DNA of 62,462 bases from Acidobacteriaceae bacterium (GTDB lineage Bacteria > Acidobacteriota > Terriglobia > Terriglobales > Acidobacteriaceae), in assembly GCA_025355505.1 (NCBI GenBank), contig JANXZM010000031.1, forward strand, positions 1 to 62,462. The letters are read 5' to 3'. The notes beneath the pieces were generated by a model that saw nothing but the letters and a program-made list of their open reading frames with translations, had not been told where the DNA came from and searched no databases. The position numbers and the translations under genes are program-made. Below, piece by piece: positions 44,098 through 53,538 of this stretch (positions within the stretch are counted from its first letter, which is position 1; every line of letters starts with the position of its first letter).

Positions 44098-47000
44098 CTA
44101 GTCCACCGTCAACGTCACTGGAATGTTGTGCGATGCTCCCGTTCCGGCGGAGCCGGTGATGGTGATGTGGTAGGTTGCAGCCTGCGTTCCGCCGCCGATG
44201 GTGGTGCCACTGCTGGACGATCCGCAGCCCAACTGAAGCAACATCATGCCGGCGATCAGGCCGAGAACAGCCCCGGCCAGCCAGCGGCGACGCTTGCGGC
44301 CAGCGCCGATGCCGAGTCCGACCAGGCTCAGGCCAGCAATGGGAAGCCATGCGGCGTAGAACGAGCCGCGGCGGACAATGCTGCCAATGGTCACGGGGCG
44401 GGCCACGGTCGCGACGCTGAGCGTCGTGGTTCCGCAACCGCTCCCGGAAAGCGTGACGGGGGTGGGGTTGAAGGTGGGAGTAGTTGCGGTCACCATCGAA
44501 GGCGACGTGGTTTGGCTGGGGGTGATGGTGGCGCTATAGCCGTTTTGCGTATCGGTGGGACAGAATTTGACCTGGAAAGTGGCCGTGTCGCCGGCATTGA
44601 TTGTGGGTGTCGAGGTCGAGGCAGTGATGCTGAAATCGACGACGGGCACTGACTGCGAAAGAGTTTTCTGTATCAGACCGTTGTTTGCGCTCACGCTGGC
44701 CGAAACCTGGACGGTCTTGTTGTTGGCTGAAATGGCTGGTGTGACGTCGACTTCAACGGATCCAATAGCGCCGTCAGCCAGCGTCGGAATACTGCAAACA
44801 ATGGTCACTCCGGTGATCGGGACGCAACTTCCCGAGCCGCTGGTAACTTTGGCCGAGGGAGTGGACGCCAATCCGGTGGAAGGCACTACGGCGGTGAAGA
44901 TCACATTGGATGCGTTGTCGGGACCGCCGTTGGTGATGTCGAAAGTAAACGCGACCTGAGTTCCAGCCGGGACGGGGTTGGGACTTGGACTCGTGCTGTG
45001 AGGCGTCAGGTTGAGTTTGCTGAACGCGCCAATCTGGCTCACAAAAGCATCCTGCGAACCGGCGTTCAACTGCCCCTGGTATGCAGTTAGAGTAATGGGG
45101 AAGGGGATGCTTGAGGACTGAGAGGATAGGGTTGTACCGGCGACGTAAGTCGCGCCGTAGATGTCGATTGCGATACCAGTTCCCTGATCCAACTGGCTTC
45201 CGCCCAAATAGGTTGAGAAATCGCCAACGCCCACTCTCGACAACGTAGTTCCAATGGAGGCGACGAAGGCGTCTCCCCCCCCACCGTATAGCTGTTGGAG
45301 AGTGTTGGTCGTTGTCGGGAAGTCCGAAGAACTGGTCGAGCCCACCACGTGAGCCCCCTGTACCGAATCCACCTTAATGTCTTGGCCGCTGTCGTCGCTC
45401 GATCCGCCGAGGTAGGTGGCATAGGTCAGCGGGAATACGTTATTAGTACCCGTCTGGTTGCCGATCTTCGCGATGAAGGCGTCTTCAGCGGCGCTGACGG
45501 GGCATGGGGGGGTATTGGCGGCGTTATACGTGGTGTTGTTGAGGCACTGTTGGAACGATGCGCCGATGAGCGACGAGGGAATGAAGTCCGTCGAGAAGGT
45601 TGATCCGATAACGTAGGCATTGCTGGAGGAGTCCACAGCGATGGCGACGCCGGTATCCGGGCCGCTGCCGCCAAGATAGGTAGAGTAGACCGGATTAGAG
45701 CCGGGATGGCTCGGGTTGATCTTGGCGACGAAAGCGTCGGTACTGGTCGGGTTCGTCAAGGTGCAAGCCGTCTTGGCAGCTTCGTCGAGGCAAGACTGCT
45801 GCGCATTGAAGAGGGGGAACCCCACGCCGATGGCCCCCGGCAGCATATTGGTTGTGCCGGTGAAGTACATGTTGACGTTGGACTGGGTGGTGTCTACCGC
45901 AATGCCGCCGCCAATCGCCGTTGCTCCAGCCGGATTTCCGCCGCCGAAGTAGGTGGAGTAGATCATGCTCAGGGACCCGCTGTTGCCGGTGTTAATCTCG
46001 CTGGCGAAGAACTGGGGGTTGCCGGGCGAGTTCGACACGGTCTGGTAGCCGTTGGGGTTCGCGGGGAAGTTGTCGCTGGATGCGTTCGTGGAAGTGGTGA
46101 CGCCGGTGACGTAGGCGTTTTGTTGGCTTTTGTCGACTGCCAGTCCGGTAACAGCATCGATTCCATTGCCAGCGAGATAGGTGGAATAGGTGAGGCTGTA
46201 AGCGGTGCCGGAAAGGGTCAGCTTACTGAGGAATCCGTGGAAGATCCCACCGGTCACTGTGGCGGGTAATCCGTTGACGGTAGGGAACTCGGGAGAGGTG
46301 GTCGAACCAGCAACGTAGATACCGAAAGCGGGATCGACTGCGATACCAGCCAGGCTATCAGTTTGCTTACCGCCCAAATAGATGGAGTAAACCAGCTGTG
46401 CCGTCCCCGTGAGCGTGGTATTGATCTTGGAAATAAATATGTTCTGGGTGCCCGTCAAAAGGGAGTTGCCAAGAGGGTTAAGCGGAAAGTCCGCAGAGTT
46501 GGTCGAGCCCGCTACGTAGATCGTTTGGTTGGCATCGACGGCGATTTTCACCAGAGCCTCGGTGCCGCTGCCGCCCAAATACGTTGAATAGCTCAGCACC
46601 GGGTCGATGACGAGTTCGCGGCTGTGGTCGTAGGCTGCAATGGTGAAGCCGATCTTATTGTCCGCGAGCCGGCGGAAACTTCCCGCGACCGATTTCTGAA
46701 CGGTTCCATCCCACTGATAGACGAGGGGTGCGTGGAAGCGGACGTCTCCGTTGGCGGTTGCGAGGATGAGGTCGCCGGAATCGCCGGAATCAATGCGGGC
46801 GGATGCGCCCTTGAAGCTCAGCGCGATCTGGTTCGGGTCGGCGGCTGGTGCGACCCGGAAGTCGTATTCGAGCTGTCGCTGATTGCCGTAGTAAACCAGA
46901 TCGACGCCGGGATAAACGCTCTTGTATTGCACCTGCGCGAATTGGGGAATGTCGCGGTGCCATTTGGCGGGATCATTGCCGATGAAGTAGCTACTTTTGC

Positions 47001-47427
47001 CGGGGAGCGGCTCGGCTCCGGAAACGCTGGCGGCGGAGTTGGCTCCGTCGAGATGCATGCGGATCACTGAACTGGGCGCATGACCCGGGCTGAGCGTTGC
47101 CGTCCGGGGGCTGGGAGATACTGGCTGAAGGTCGAGCACCGCTTCGTCGGCGGTGAGGAACAGACCGTAGCCGGAGCCGCGGGCGAGGAACTTGACCTGA
47201 GGAGCGGTCTGGCCCTGGTTGGGCTCGAAGAACAGCGGCAGCGACAGCGACTTCGACCCTAGCGCCTTATGGACGGCAGGCTTTGGCCCGCTGGCTTTGG
47301 CGGCATGGACTGGGATTACAAAATGGAACCCGACGCCTGCGGTGGCTAGCACGGCGGCCGCCAGAAATGCTGCCTTCATCCAATTTCCCGTCTTTCCTGA
47401 CTTTTTTGCTGTCACCGAACTTCTCAC
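44098..47427 (-). CDS. Large SBBP-repeat surface protein with C-terminal membrane segment
   Basis: This is 1109 aa. A GTG at 47427 is chosen because AGGAGG lies five bases upstream; a signal peptide is present (MKAAFLAAAVLATAGVGFHF). Residues ~60-270 form a beta-domain typical of SBBP proteins (LFFEPNQGQTAPQVKFLARG, IGNDPAKWHRDIPQFAQVQY). Seven SBBP blades follow, each like YSTYLGGSGTEALVKIAVD then IYVAGSTNS, which form a beta-propeller. A DUF11/CARDB-like region is next (NGGPDNASNVIF). Near the C-terminus a hydrophobic helix with basic cap (GRKRRRWLAGAVLGLIAGMMLLQLGCGSSSSG) precedes a final beta domain. It is predicted to be surface-exposed or secreted; the role is unknown. Confidence 0.9.
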   Translation of the reverse strand: MRSSVTAKKSGKTGNWMKAAFLAAAVLATAGVGFHFVIPVHAAKASGPKPAVHKALGSKSLSLPLFFEPNQGQTAPQVKFLARGSGYGLFLTADEAVLDLQPVSPSPRTATLSPGHAPSSVIRMHLDGANSAASVSGAEPLPGKSSYFIGNDPAKWHRDIPQFAQVQYKSVYPGVDLVYYGNQRQLEYDFRVAPAADPNQIALSFKGASARIDSGDSGDLILATANGDVRFHAPLVYQWDGTVQKSVAGSFRRLADNKIGFTIAAYDHSRELVIDPVLSYSTYLGGSGTEALVKIAVDANQTIYVAGSTNSADFPLNPLGNSLLTGTQNIFISKINTTLTGTAQLVYSIYLGGKQTDSLAGIAVDPAFGIYVAGSTTSPEFPTVNGLPATVTGGIFHGFLSKLTLSGTAYSLTYSTYLAGNGIDAVTGLAVDKSQQNAYVTGVTTSTNASSDNFPANPNGYQTVSNSPGNPQFFASEINTGNSGSLSMIYSTYFGGGNPAGATAIGGGIAVDTTQSNVNMYFTGTTNMLPGAIGVGFPLFNAQQSCLDEAAKTACTLTNPTSTDAFVAKINPSHPGSNPVYSTYLGGSGPDTGVAIAVDSSSNAYVIGSTFSTDFIPSSLIGASFQQCLNNTTYNAANTPPCPVSAAEDAFIAKIGNQTGTNNVFPLTYATYLGGSSDDSGQDIKVDSVQGAHVVGSTSSSDFPTTTNTLQQLYGGGGDAFVASIGTTLSRVGVGDFSTYLGGSQLDQGTGIAIDIYGATYVAGTTLSSQSSSIPFPITLTAYQGQLNAGSQDAFVSQIGAFSKLNLTPHSTSPSPNPVPAGTQVAFTFDITNGGPDNASNVIFTAVVPSTGLASTPSAKVTSGSGSCVPITGVTIVCSIPTLADGAIGSVEVDVTPAISANNKTVQVSASVSANNGLIQKTLSQSVPVVDFSITASTSTPTINAGDTATFQVKFCPTDTQNGYSATITPSQTTSPSMVTATTPTFNPTPVTLSGSGCGTTTLSVATVARPVTIGSIVRRGSFYAAWLPIAGLSLVGLGIGAGRKRRRWLAGAVLGLIAGMMLLQLGCGSSSSGTTIGGGTQAATYHITITGSAGTGASHNIPVTLTVD

Positions 47428-47712
47428 CGAACCTCCTACCGACACAGGGCAATTCCAATTCACGAAGCTCCTCCGATTTCCCAATTTCGTGGGGTGAGAA
47501 CAAGAATGGCACACAAACACCGCTGGGGCTCGACGCCCTTAGGAAGCGGATGCGTACCTGTCACCAGAATACTGGGATTAAACCAAACAAATACTTTTAC
47601 ATTCAACAGATACGCTGTCAAGCGTGCCAGACAGTATGGACCGTTTGGTAAGAAGCCGAAAGAGGGTGAAATGGTTGCCGCGCAAGACGCAACAAGCCGC
47701 GTCTGTGCGGAT

Positions 47713-47841
47713 TTATTTTTTCTTCAGGGCTTCGATCTCGCGCTGCAGCCTTGAGTAGCGACTGACGATTGTCCCCAAATAAGCGATGTGGATGATCCAG
47801 GTGACCGCGTAGGCCGCAAACAGGTACGGGTTTCCGCTCAT
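47713..47841 (-). CDS. ccmD: Haem exporter small protein CcmD
   Basis: This is a 42-aa protein, normal for CcmD. One N-terminal membrane helix is seen (NPYLFAAYAVTWIIHIAYLG) followed by a charged cytoplasmic tail (SRLQREIEALKKK). The ATG overlaps the ccmC stop codon by four bases (ATGA). CcmD releases holo-CcmE from the CcmABC complex. The short length is easy to miss, but the overlap and position in the ccm operon support it. Confidence 0.85.
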   Translation of the reverse strand: MSGNPYLFAAYAVTWIIHIAYLGTIVSRYSRLQREIEALKKK

Positions 47842-48530
47842 GGCACACTCCGGTGGGGGTCCAACAGCGATTCCAAGGCATGGGCCTGGTCGACGTCGCG
47901 CTGGAGCTTTTCCAGGCGATAGCGCGACCAGCAAACCAGAAAAGCAAAGCAGGAAAAGGCCAGCCAGTTGATAAGCAGCGCGTGCAGCATGCGCGGATCG
48001 ATCGACCCGCCTCCGCCCATCACCGGCTGCGGATGCTGGGTGCGAAAGAACCAAATCGAGAAGTAAACAAACGGCACGCAGAGCGCGCCGAGAACCGCCA
48101 GGGCGGCCGCCAGTGTGGGCGTCTGTCCGCCGGAGGAGAAGCGGCGCAGAAAAAGATAGCTGACGTAGATGAGCCACAGCACCAGGGTCGAGGTCAGGCG
48201 CATGTCCCACGTCCACCAGATGCCCCAGACCGGACGCGCCCAGATGGGGCCGGTGATCAGCACGACGGTGCAGAAAACGACGCCGACCTCAGCACTGACC
48301 AGCGCAACGATATCGGCAGCAGGCTTGCGCTTGATCAGGTAGACGACCGAAGCTCCAAAATTGACGAAGAAGAGGATGAAGGCCGTCCAGGCCGAAGGCA
48401 CATGGTAGTAGAAAATCCGTTGCACGTCACCCATGGTCTGTTCCGTGGGCGCACCGATCAGGGCCATGTAAAGCGCATAGCTCAGCAGGATCGCGGTCAG
48501 CACGCCGAGGATGGGGAAGGCCTTTTTCAT
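47838..48530 (-). CDS. ccmC: Haem exporter permease CcmC
   Basis: This is 230 aa, with six membrane helices. The haem-handling WWD motif is present as VWGIWWTWDMRLTS, flanked by the two external His ligands: one in the first periplasmic loop (FYYHVPSAWTAF) and one in MLHALLINW. CcmC loads haem on to CcmE at the periplasmic face. It follows ccmB at a distance of 92 bp that contains a short repeat fragment (GTGGAGCGCCGGGCGTCC), and precedes ccmD. Confidence 0.95.
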   Translation of the reverse strand: MKKAFPILGVLTAILLSYALYMALIGAPTEQTMGDVQRIFYYHVPSAWTAFILFFVNFGASVVYLIKRKPAADIVALVSAEVGVVFCTVVLITGPIWARPVWGIWWTWDMRLTSTLVLWLIYVSYLFLRRFSSGGQTPTLAAALAVLGALCVPFVYFSIWFFRTQHPQPVMGGGGSIDPRMLHALLINWLAFSCFAFLVCWSRYRLEKLQRDVDQAHALESLLDPHRSVP

Positions 48531-48622
48531 TGTGCGCTCGTTATTGCTAGTGGAGCGCCGGGCGTCCCCGACCGGCCCCTACACTTTCGCAGGACAGGCG
48601 AGAAGTCCCGTCCCGTCTAATC

Positions 48623-49297
48623 TCATTCCGCATTCAACACAGTCTCAAACAACAGCAGACACATCGTAGTAAACACCACATCGTAGGTCGCAAGCAACAC
48701 GATCCAAAAGTGCGCGCCTTCGCCATTGAGTATAGCCGTAGTGGATTGGACCATAGCGAGGATTGCAGGAATCGAAATCGGGAACAGGAGCAGGGGCAGC
48801 ATGATCTCGCGGCTGCGAGTACGCAGAGACATGGCAGCAAAAAATGTCCCGTTGACAACCAAGGCCCAGGTCCCGAGCGACGCCACCAGCAGCAATTGCC
48901 ATACTGGGCCGAGCGCCCGGAGCCGGTAAAACACGATGAACAGCGGCGTCATGAGCGCTTCGAGCACGGTCACGAAAATAAAATTGCCCAGTGTCTTTGC
49001 TATGAACAGCGAGTTCGCCGGAGCGGGCGATACCCGGTAGGCGTCGAGCACCTGATTGCGAATCTCTCGCGCCCAGGTCTGGTTGAGCGCCACCACCGCC
49101 GCGAACAGGAACGCTACCCAGATGAGGCCGCCGGCGATTTGGCGCGACTCTTCGGCGCTCGGATCGAACGAAAAACTGAACACCACCACCACCAGCAGCG
49201 AAAAAAACAGCATGGAGTTGATGGCGTCCTTCGACCTCCACTCCAGGCGCAGGTCCTTGAGCAAGGTAACGCGGGTGATACCGGTGGGCGCGCTCAT
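48623..49297 (-). CDS. ccmB: Haem exporter permease CcmB
   Basis: This is 224 aa with six membrane helices, starting at the ATG at 49297 whose first codon overlaps the ccmA stop (ATGA) and which has GGGGGAAC upstream. The first helix precedes FDPSAEESRQIAGGLIW, and a conserved stretch LNQTWAREIRNQVLDAYRVSPAPANSLF follows, typical of CcmB. With CcmA it forms the ABC part of the CcmABCD complex. Frames upstream of the start belong to ccmA on another phase and were not used. Confidence 0.94.
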   Translation of the reverse strand: MSAPTGITRVTLLKDLRLEWRSKDAINSMLFFSLLVVVVFSFSFDPSAEESRQIAGGLIWVAFLFAAVVALNQTWAREIRNQVLDAYRVSPAPANSLFIAKTLGNFIFVTVLEALMTPLFIVFYRLRALGPVWQLLLVASLGTWALVVNGTFFAAMSLRTRSREIMLPLLLFPISIPAILAMVQSTTAILNGEGAHFWIVLLATYDVVFTTMCLLLFETVLNAE

Positions 49298-49986
49298 TTT
49301 GAGTTCCCCCCCGTGCTCTCTGGCCGTTTCAGTTCGCGCGTACGCCCGATAATCTTGCCGTATTCCATCCAGACAAACTCGTCCGCCGCGCCATCGAGCA
49401 ACGATGCCTGGTGAGTGACGATGAAGATGGTTGTGCCCCGATCGCGAGTGCGGGCGAGCAGGCGGACCATTTCGGTTGCGGAATGAAGGTCCACATTCGA
49501 GAAGGGCTCGTCGAGCAGAAGTATTTTTGGATCGTTCAGCAGGGCGCGCGCCAGAGACATCCGCTGCCACATGCCTTGCGAATAGTAGCCGACGGGCCGG
49601 ACGAGATCGGGATCGAGTCCGACTGAGCGGATGACCTCCGCGCAACGCGTGCCGCTGGTGATCCCGTAAAGTCGCGCAAAATATTGCAAGTTCTCCATCC
49701 CGCTCATCTCGTCATAGAGAAGAGAAGGATGCGCCATGTAGCCCACCTGTTGGCAGATGTCATGAAACTTGCTGGCGCCGAGGACCACGACTTCGCCGCT
49801 CGACGGCTGGTTCAGTCCAGCGAGTGTGCGCAGCAGTGTAGTTTTTCCGGCGCCGTTATCGCCGAGAATGGCGTAAAGTTTCCCGCTGGAAAATTCGGCG
49901 GTGACGCCGCGCAGAGCGGCAAAACGGCCAAACTGCTTGATCAGGTTCGAGACAGTGATAACGATGACGGGCGCGGTTTCAGTCAA
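49294..49986 (-). CDS. ccmA: Haem exporter ATP-binding protein CcmA
   Basis: This is 230 aa. Walker A is LGDNGAGKTTLLRTL, the signature YYSQGMWQRMSLARALL, Walker B ILLLDEPFSNVD, and the switch His THQAS. The signature differs from LSGGQ (SQGMW), as often in CcmA. ATP hydrolysis drives release of holo-CcmE from the CcmCD complex. Identification rests on the ccmB overlap, since CcmA resembles other small ATPases. It lies 18 bp after ccmE. Confidence 0.93.
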   Translation of the reverse strand: MTETAPVIVITVSNLIKQFGRFAALRGVTAEFSSGKLYAILGDNGAGKTTLLRTLAGLNQPSSGEVVVLGASKFHDICQQVGYMAHPSLLYDEMSGMENLQYFARLYGITSGTRCAEVIRSVGLDPDLVRPVGYYSQGMWQRMSLARALLNDPKILLLDEPFSNVDLHSATEMVRLLARTRDRGTTIFIVTHQASLLDGAADEFVWMEYGKIIGRTRELKRPESTGGNSK

Positions 49987-50004
49987 AGGAATAAGGAACG
50001 AGAG

Positions 50005-50490
50005 TTAATTCGACATCCCGCTCGATCCCGAATTCTGGACCTGCGACATGCTCTTGCCAGAGTCAGCCGCCGGAGTAACTCCGGGTTGACCGGGCTTGGG
50101 GGCGTACTTCGACGCGCACTTGGCCTGCAGTTGCTTGGCGTGGAAGACGCCATCGCGTCCGAAACTGCCATCGGCCAAAGCCTGCGAGTCGTCCTTAAAA
50201 GTGTCGGGCGGAGCTTCGGTTCCGGTATACGAAATGGGCAGCGTCAGGTCGTTTTCTTTCAGCAGGAAGTCCACGCGGGTTCCGGAGCGCTTGATCGATC
50301 CCGGCACCACGTTCCCAGCCACCCGCAGACGCTTGGAGTAAGCCTCGCTCCCCATGGTGTTCAATTCCTTGATGGTGACGTAGTAGCTCTTGCTGTCCTG
50401 CACCCCGGTGTAGGCAAGATAGCCGAGGGAGAGCAGAATTAACACGGTCACCGAACCAAATTTCAGATATTTGCTGGCTTCGCTCGACAT
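50005..50490 (-). CDS. ccmE: Cytochrome c haem chaperone CcmE, CxxxY type
   Basis: This is 161 aa. One N-terminal anchor helix (FGSVTVLILLSLGYLAY) is followed by an OB-fold domain (RVAGNVVPGSIKRSGTRVDF, ISYTGTEAPPDTF). Classical CcmE carries haem covalently on His in HxxxY; here the segment is AKCASKYAP, i.e. CxxxY, with Cys in the haem-attachment position. This CcmE variety is known from some archaea and delta-proteobacteria, which often lack CcmH. The tail is Gly/Ser-rich and disordered. It is first in the ccm operon. Confidence 0.92.
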   Translation of the reverse strand: MSSEASKYLKFGSVTVLILLSLGYLAYTGVQDSKSYYVTIKELNTMGSEAYSKRLRVAGNVVPGSIKRSGTRVDFLLKENDLTLPISYTGTEAPPDTFKDDSQALADGSFGRDGVFHAKQLQAKCASKYAPKPGQPGVTPAADSGKSMSQVQNSGSSGMSN

Positions 50491-50677
50491 TCAACCCTCG
50501 TCTCTACTTCAAAACTGTACGCGCTGGCCTCTTACGGGTCAATATGCAGGAGAGGCGGGTCGGTACAAGTGCACTTTCGTGCTGGTGCCGTCGGTCTGGC
50601 CCAACTCTTGCTGATCCCGTGGCATTTACAATGCCTTTCAGCGGCATATACGAACTCACAGAGGCAGGCCCGATTCC

Positions 50678-51232
50678 ATGATCCATCCTTGGCACGACGT
50701 AACTCCCGGCAGCAAGCTTCCGCAGGAGTTCAATACCGTCATCGAGATTCCCTTCGGATCGAGCGTGAAATACGAGCTGGACAAGATCAGCGGCCTGATC
50801 AAGCTCGACCGCATCTTGTACTCGGCGGTTTACTATCCGGCAAACTATGGCTTTATTCCGCAGACTCTGGCCGAAGACGACGACCCGCTCGATGTGCTGG
50901 TGCTGTGCCAGGAGACCGTGGTGCAGCTGACCATCATTCACGCGCGCGCGATTGGGCTGATGACCATGATCGATTCGGGGAAGATGGATCACAAGATCAT
51001 CGCCATCGCCACCGAAGATCCGGAATTCAACGCCTATCGCGAAGCGGCGGAAATGCCGCCGCACCGGTTGATCATGCTGCGCCGCTTTTTTCAGGACTAC
51101 AAACAGCTGGAGGGCAAGTCGGTCGAGGTGGATGAAATTCAGTCGGCAACCCAAGCCTATCCCATCATCGAGGATGCCTTGCACTGCTACAGCGAGCAGT
51201 GCCGGAAGGGATTCGCCGGGTTGAAAGTGTGA
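50678..51232 (+). CDS. ppa: Inorganic pyrophosphatase (soluble, family I)
   Basis: This is 184 aa, typical for bacterial family I PPases. It starts at the ATG at 50678. The family motifs are [18 protein letters not shown] (substrate and Lys contacts), [24 protein letters not shown] (the DxDPxD metal site), and later [14 protein letters not shown]. It hydrolyses PPi from biosynthesis in the cytoplasm. It diverges from ccmE with ~187 bp in between. Confidence 0.97.
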   Translation: MIHPWHDVTPGSKLPQEFNTVIEIPFGSSVKYELDKISGLIKLDRILYSAVYYPANYGFIPQTLAEDDDPLDVLVLCQETVVQLTIIHARAIGLMTMIDSGKMDHKIIAIATEDPEFNAYREAAEMPPHRLIMLRRFFQDYKQLEGKSVEVDEIQSATQAYPIIEDALHCYSEQCRKGFAGLKV

Positions 51233-51418
51233 TGACAGACGGGGCTGGGCGTCAACAAAAAGCTTGTTTCCAATAAATCGCGGAATTGAAAATAAAGTCG
51301 ATCGATTTACCTTAGATTACTCAGGGACTGCTCTATATTCTGAATCGTTCCCTCCTGGCCCGTACGGCTATTCGCCTGGTGGTACGGGCAATCTTTGTTC
51401 CCGCCGAGCAATTTTTCT

Positions 51419-51485
51419 GTAGAGACCCTGTAGCCCCGTCTCCACTTGGTCCGGAACCCAGAGACGCGGCAAGCCGCGTCTCTAC
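51419..51485. repeat. Palindromic repeat family D, copy 4 (two arms)
   Basis: It begins TGTAGAGACCCTGTAG and ends GAGACGCGGCAAGCCGCGTCTCTAC. The last 25 bp are a near-perfect hairpin (GAGACGCGGC AAGCCGCGTCTC). It lies in the 266-bp convergent gap 51233-51498, without T-tract. Confidence 0.8.
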
Positions 51486-51498
51486 AGACGCACAATTG

Positions 51499-53538
51499 CT
51501 AGCTTCCTTTTTCCCGCTCGTAAGGCTTCTGCATGTACTTGCGGCATTCTTCGAGCGCGCCCTGGGTATTGTCGTTGGTCTGGATGGCCTGCCGGTATTC
51601 ATTGACGGCGCGTTCGCGCTGGCCGGTTACATCGAAAATCTTGCCTAGCTGCAAATGGCTCCAAACCTCGGTCCAGCGCGGCTCACCGTCGCCGTTCAGC
51701 GATTCGCGGTAGGCGTTCGCCGATGCCTGATAATTTTTCTGCAGGAAAAACACCTCGGCGATCCGGTAGTGGGCGAGCGAACTGTTCTTGTTGACCAAGA
51801 GCGCTTTGTTGAATTCGCTCAGAGCTCCCGCCAGATCGCCTTGCTGGGTCAGCCCCTGTCCGCGCACGAGGGATGACCGGAGCCTGATGTCGGTGGAGTT
51901 GGTGAGCACGCGGTTTTCGGGATCGATCGTGATCCGTCGCGGGCGTCCAAAGGTTTCCACCGAGAACGGGGAATCGGTGCCCACCACCTCAATGCGTTTT
52001 TCTTCCGTTCTTCCATCGGTATCGATTCTCAAATTTACCGGCATGCGGAACAGATCCAGATCCTGCGTGATGGCGCCGACAATCCGGAAGCCTTTGTTGT
52101 TGCCCAGGCGGTAGACCGTGTACTTGGCCTTGAACTCGGGGGCACTGGTGGAATCCATCCACTGCGAATAGAACCAGGTGAGTTTTTGGCCGAACACTTT
52201 CTCGGTAAGTTCGCGGAAATCGTCAGTGCTGGCGGACTTGCCCGCATACGTGGTGGCGAAGTCGCGCATGATTTTCAGATACTTGGTCTCGCCAACAACC
52301 CAGCGCAGCATGTGCAGGATCATGGCTCCCTTGTCGGTCACCAGCGACTGAAATTCGGGAGAAAAATAGTCGAGCTTGGCGGCGCTCGAAAGCGGCACGC
52401 TGTCATAAGCGAGCGCGCCCACCGACATGTCCTTCACCATTTCATCGAGCCCGGCTACGCCCGCCGCGCTCTCCACGTAGCGAGCTTCAGAGTAGCGCGA
52501 GAAGCCGTCGCTGATCCACCAGTCGTCTTTGGATGCCGGACTCACCGAGACTCCCCACCACTGATGAGCGATCGTGTTGGCCAGCAGGCGGTAGTTCGTC
52601 TTTTCCGTAATGGCGCGGCTCGAAAGCGCTGAGATTTCAGGGGCCCACGCCGAGGGCAGCGTGTCATCCGGCAGTTCAACGATTTTCAACCGGGTCGAGG
52701 GTGCGTTCCCATACTGCGTGACGAAGAAAGTGAACGCCTTGACCGCCGTCGATGCGTACTCCGCGCCCAGGCTCTGGTGATTCGGCTTGAAGTACACATG
52801 CAAGTCGATGCCCGCCTCATCGCTCTTGAATTCCTGAAAGGTGCCGGCGATGATCGTACCCGGGAAACTCGGCTTGTCCGACGTGAAGGTGAAGGTCTTG
52901 GAGTTCGCCAGCGTAGTCGCGGGCTTCTTTGATGTTGCAGTTAACGCCGCCGCAGCGGACGGTTCCTTCCCGCTGCCGATCACCACCATGTGCGCCGGGA
53001 CGGTGACATTGATCGTCGAAGTAAAGCGGTTGACGCCGTATCCCGCGACCGGAAACCACAGTCCGGAATAAAGCAGGTAGCTGGTCTCCGGGCCGACGTA
53101 GGCAAGCTTCAATCCCTGAACCGGGCTGTCGTCGGCGCTTTCCAACGTGCCTTCGTATTCGAAGTTAAAGGTGGTGCTCGCGTTTTTTGCGATGCCGCTA
53201 TTGAGCGCAAAGCGCACAGTCGAATCCTGCGTGTTGCGCTCCGGAGTGAGCGGCTTGTTGTTCGCGTCCGTGAGCTTCGTGATGCGCAGCGCGTTGTTCA
53301 ACTGAAACGTGACTACGCTGAGGTCATCGAGCGCGGTGACCTTGACCGCGGCGCGCGCGGTCAGCTTGTGCGTCTGCGGCAGAAGTTCGACGTCGATCTG
53401 GTAGTCGTCCACGCGCAGGCGCGTCTTCTCGGCCGCCATCGCCGGCTGGTTTACGGCCGAGGTAAGAAAAAAGACAAAGAAAAAAACAACCGTTAAACAG
53501 AGCGCCCGACGCGCTGGTCGAGAGTGGCTGAGCTTCAA
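51499..53538 (-). CDS. M1-like aminopeptidase fold, zinc site lost, with TPR tail
   Basis: This is 679 aa. A signal peptide (residues 1-35) is followed by the M1 N-terminal beta domain and the catalytic-domain region. The aligned zinc motif reads NTIAHQWWG: the HExxH first His and Glu are Asn321 and Thr322, only His325 remains, and the distal Glu is Asp344 (WISDGFSRYSE). It therefore should not bind catalytic zinc. The C-terminal domain carries TPR-like helices (GDLAGALSEFNKALLVNKN, SLAHYRIAEVFFLQKNYQASANAYRES). It may be a scaffold, peptide-binding or regulatory protein in the periplasm. No nearby gene explains its role. Confidence 0.88.
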   Translation of the reverse strand: MKLSHSRPARRALCLTVVFFFVFFLTSAVNQPAMAAEKTRLRVDDYQIDVELLPQTHKLTARAAVKVTALDDLSVVTFQLNNALRITKLTDANNKPLTPERNTQDSTVRFALNSGIAKNASTTFNFEYEGTLESADDSPVQGLKLAYVGPETSYLLYSGLWFPVAGYGVNRFTSTINVTVPAHMVVIGSGKEPSAAAALTATSKKPATTLANSKTFTFTSDKPSFPGTIIAGTFQEFKSDEAGIDLHVYFKPNHQSLGAEYASTAVKAFTFFVTQYGNAPSTRLKIVELPDDTLPSAWAPEISALSSRAITEKTNYRLLANTIAHQWWGVSVSPASKDDWWISDGFSRYSEARYVESAAGVAGLDEMVKDMSVGALAYDSVPLSSAAKLDYFSPEFQSLVTDKGAMILHMLRWVVGETKYLKIMRDFATTYAGKSASTDDFRELTEKVFGQKLTWFYSQWMDSTSAPEFKAKYTVYRLGNNKGFRIVGAITQDLDLFRMPVNLRIDTDGRTEEKRIEVVGTDSPFSVETFGRPRRITIDPENRVLTNSTDIRLRSSLVRGQGLTQQGDLAGALSEFNKALLVNKNSSLAHYRIAEVFFLQKNYQASANAYRESLNGDGEPRWTEVWSHLQLGKIFDVTGQRERAVNEYRQAIQTNDNTQGALEECRKYMQKPYEREKGS

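Noticed and set aside
44800-46650. Periodic sequence that could look like a CRISPR or DNA repeat array
   Set aside because: The periodicity comes from SBBP protein repeats; DNA units vary in length and sequence and there are no constant direct repeats with spacers.
47494-47754. An 86-residue frame upstream of the SBBP gene
   Set aside because: It has no ribosome site or motif and overlaps ccmD in the opposite direction.
48645-49241. A 198-residue frame inside ccmB
   Set aside because: It is a phase-shifted shadow of ccmB without hydrophobic helices.
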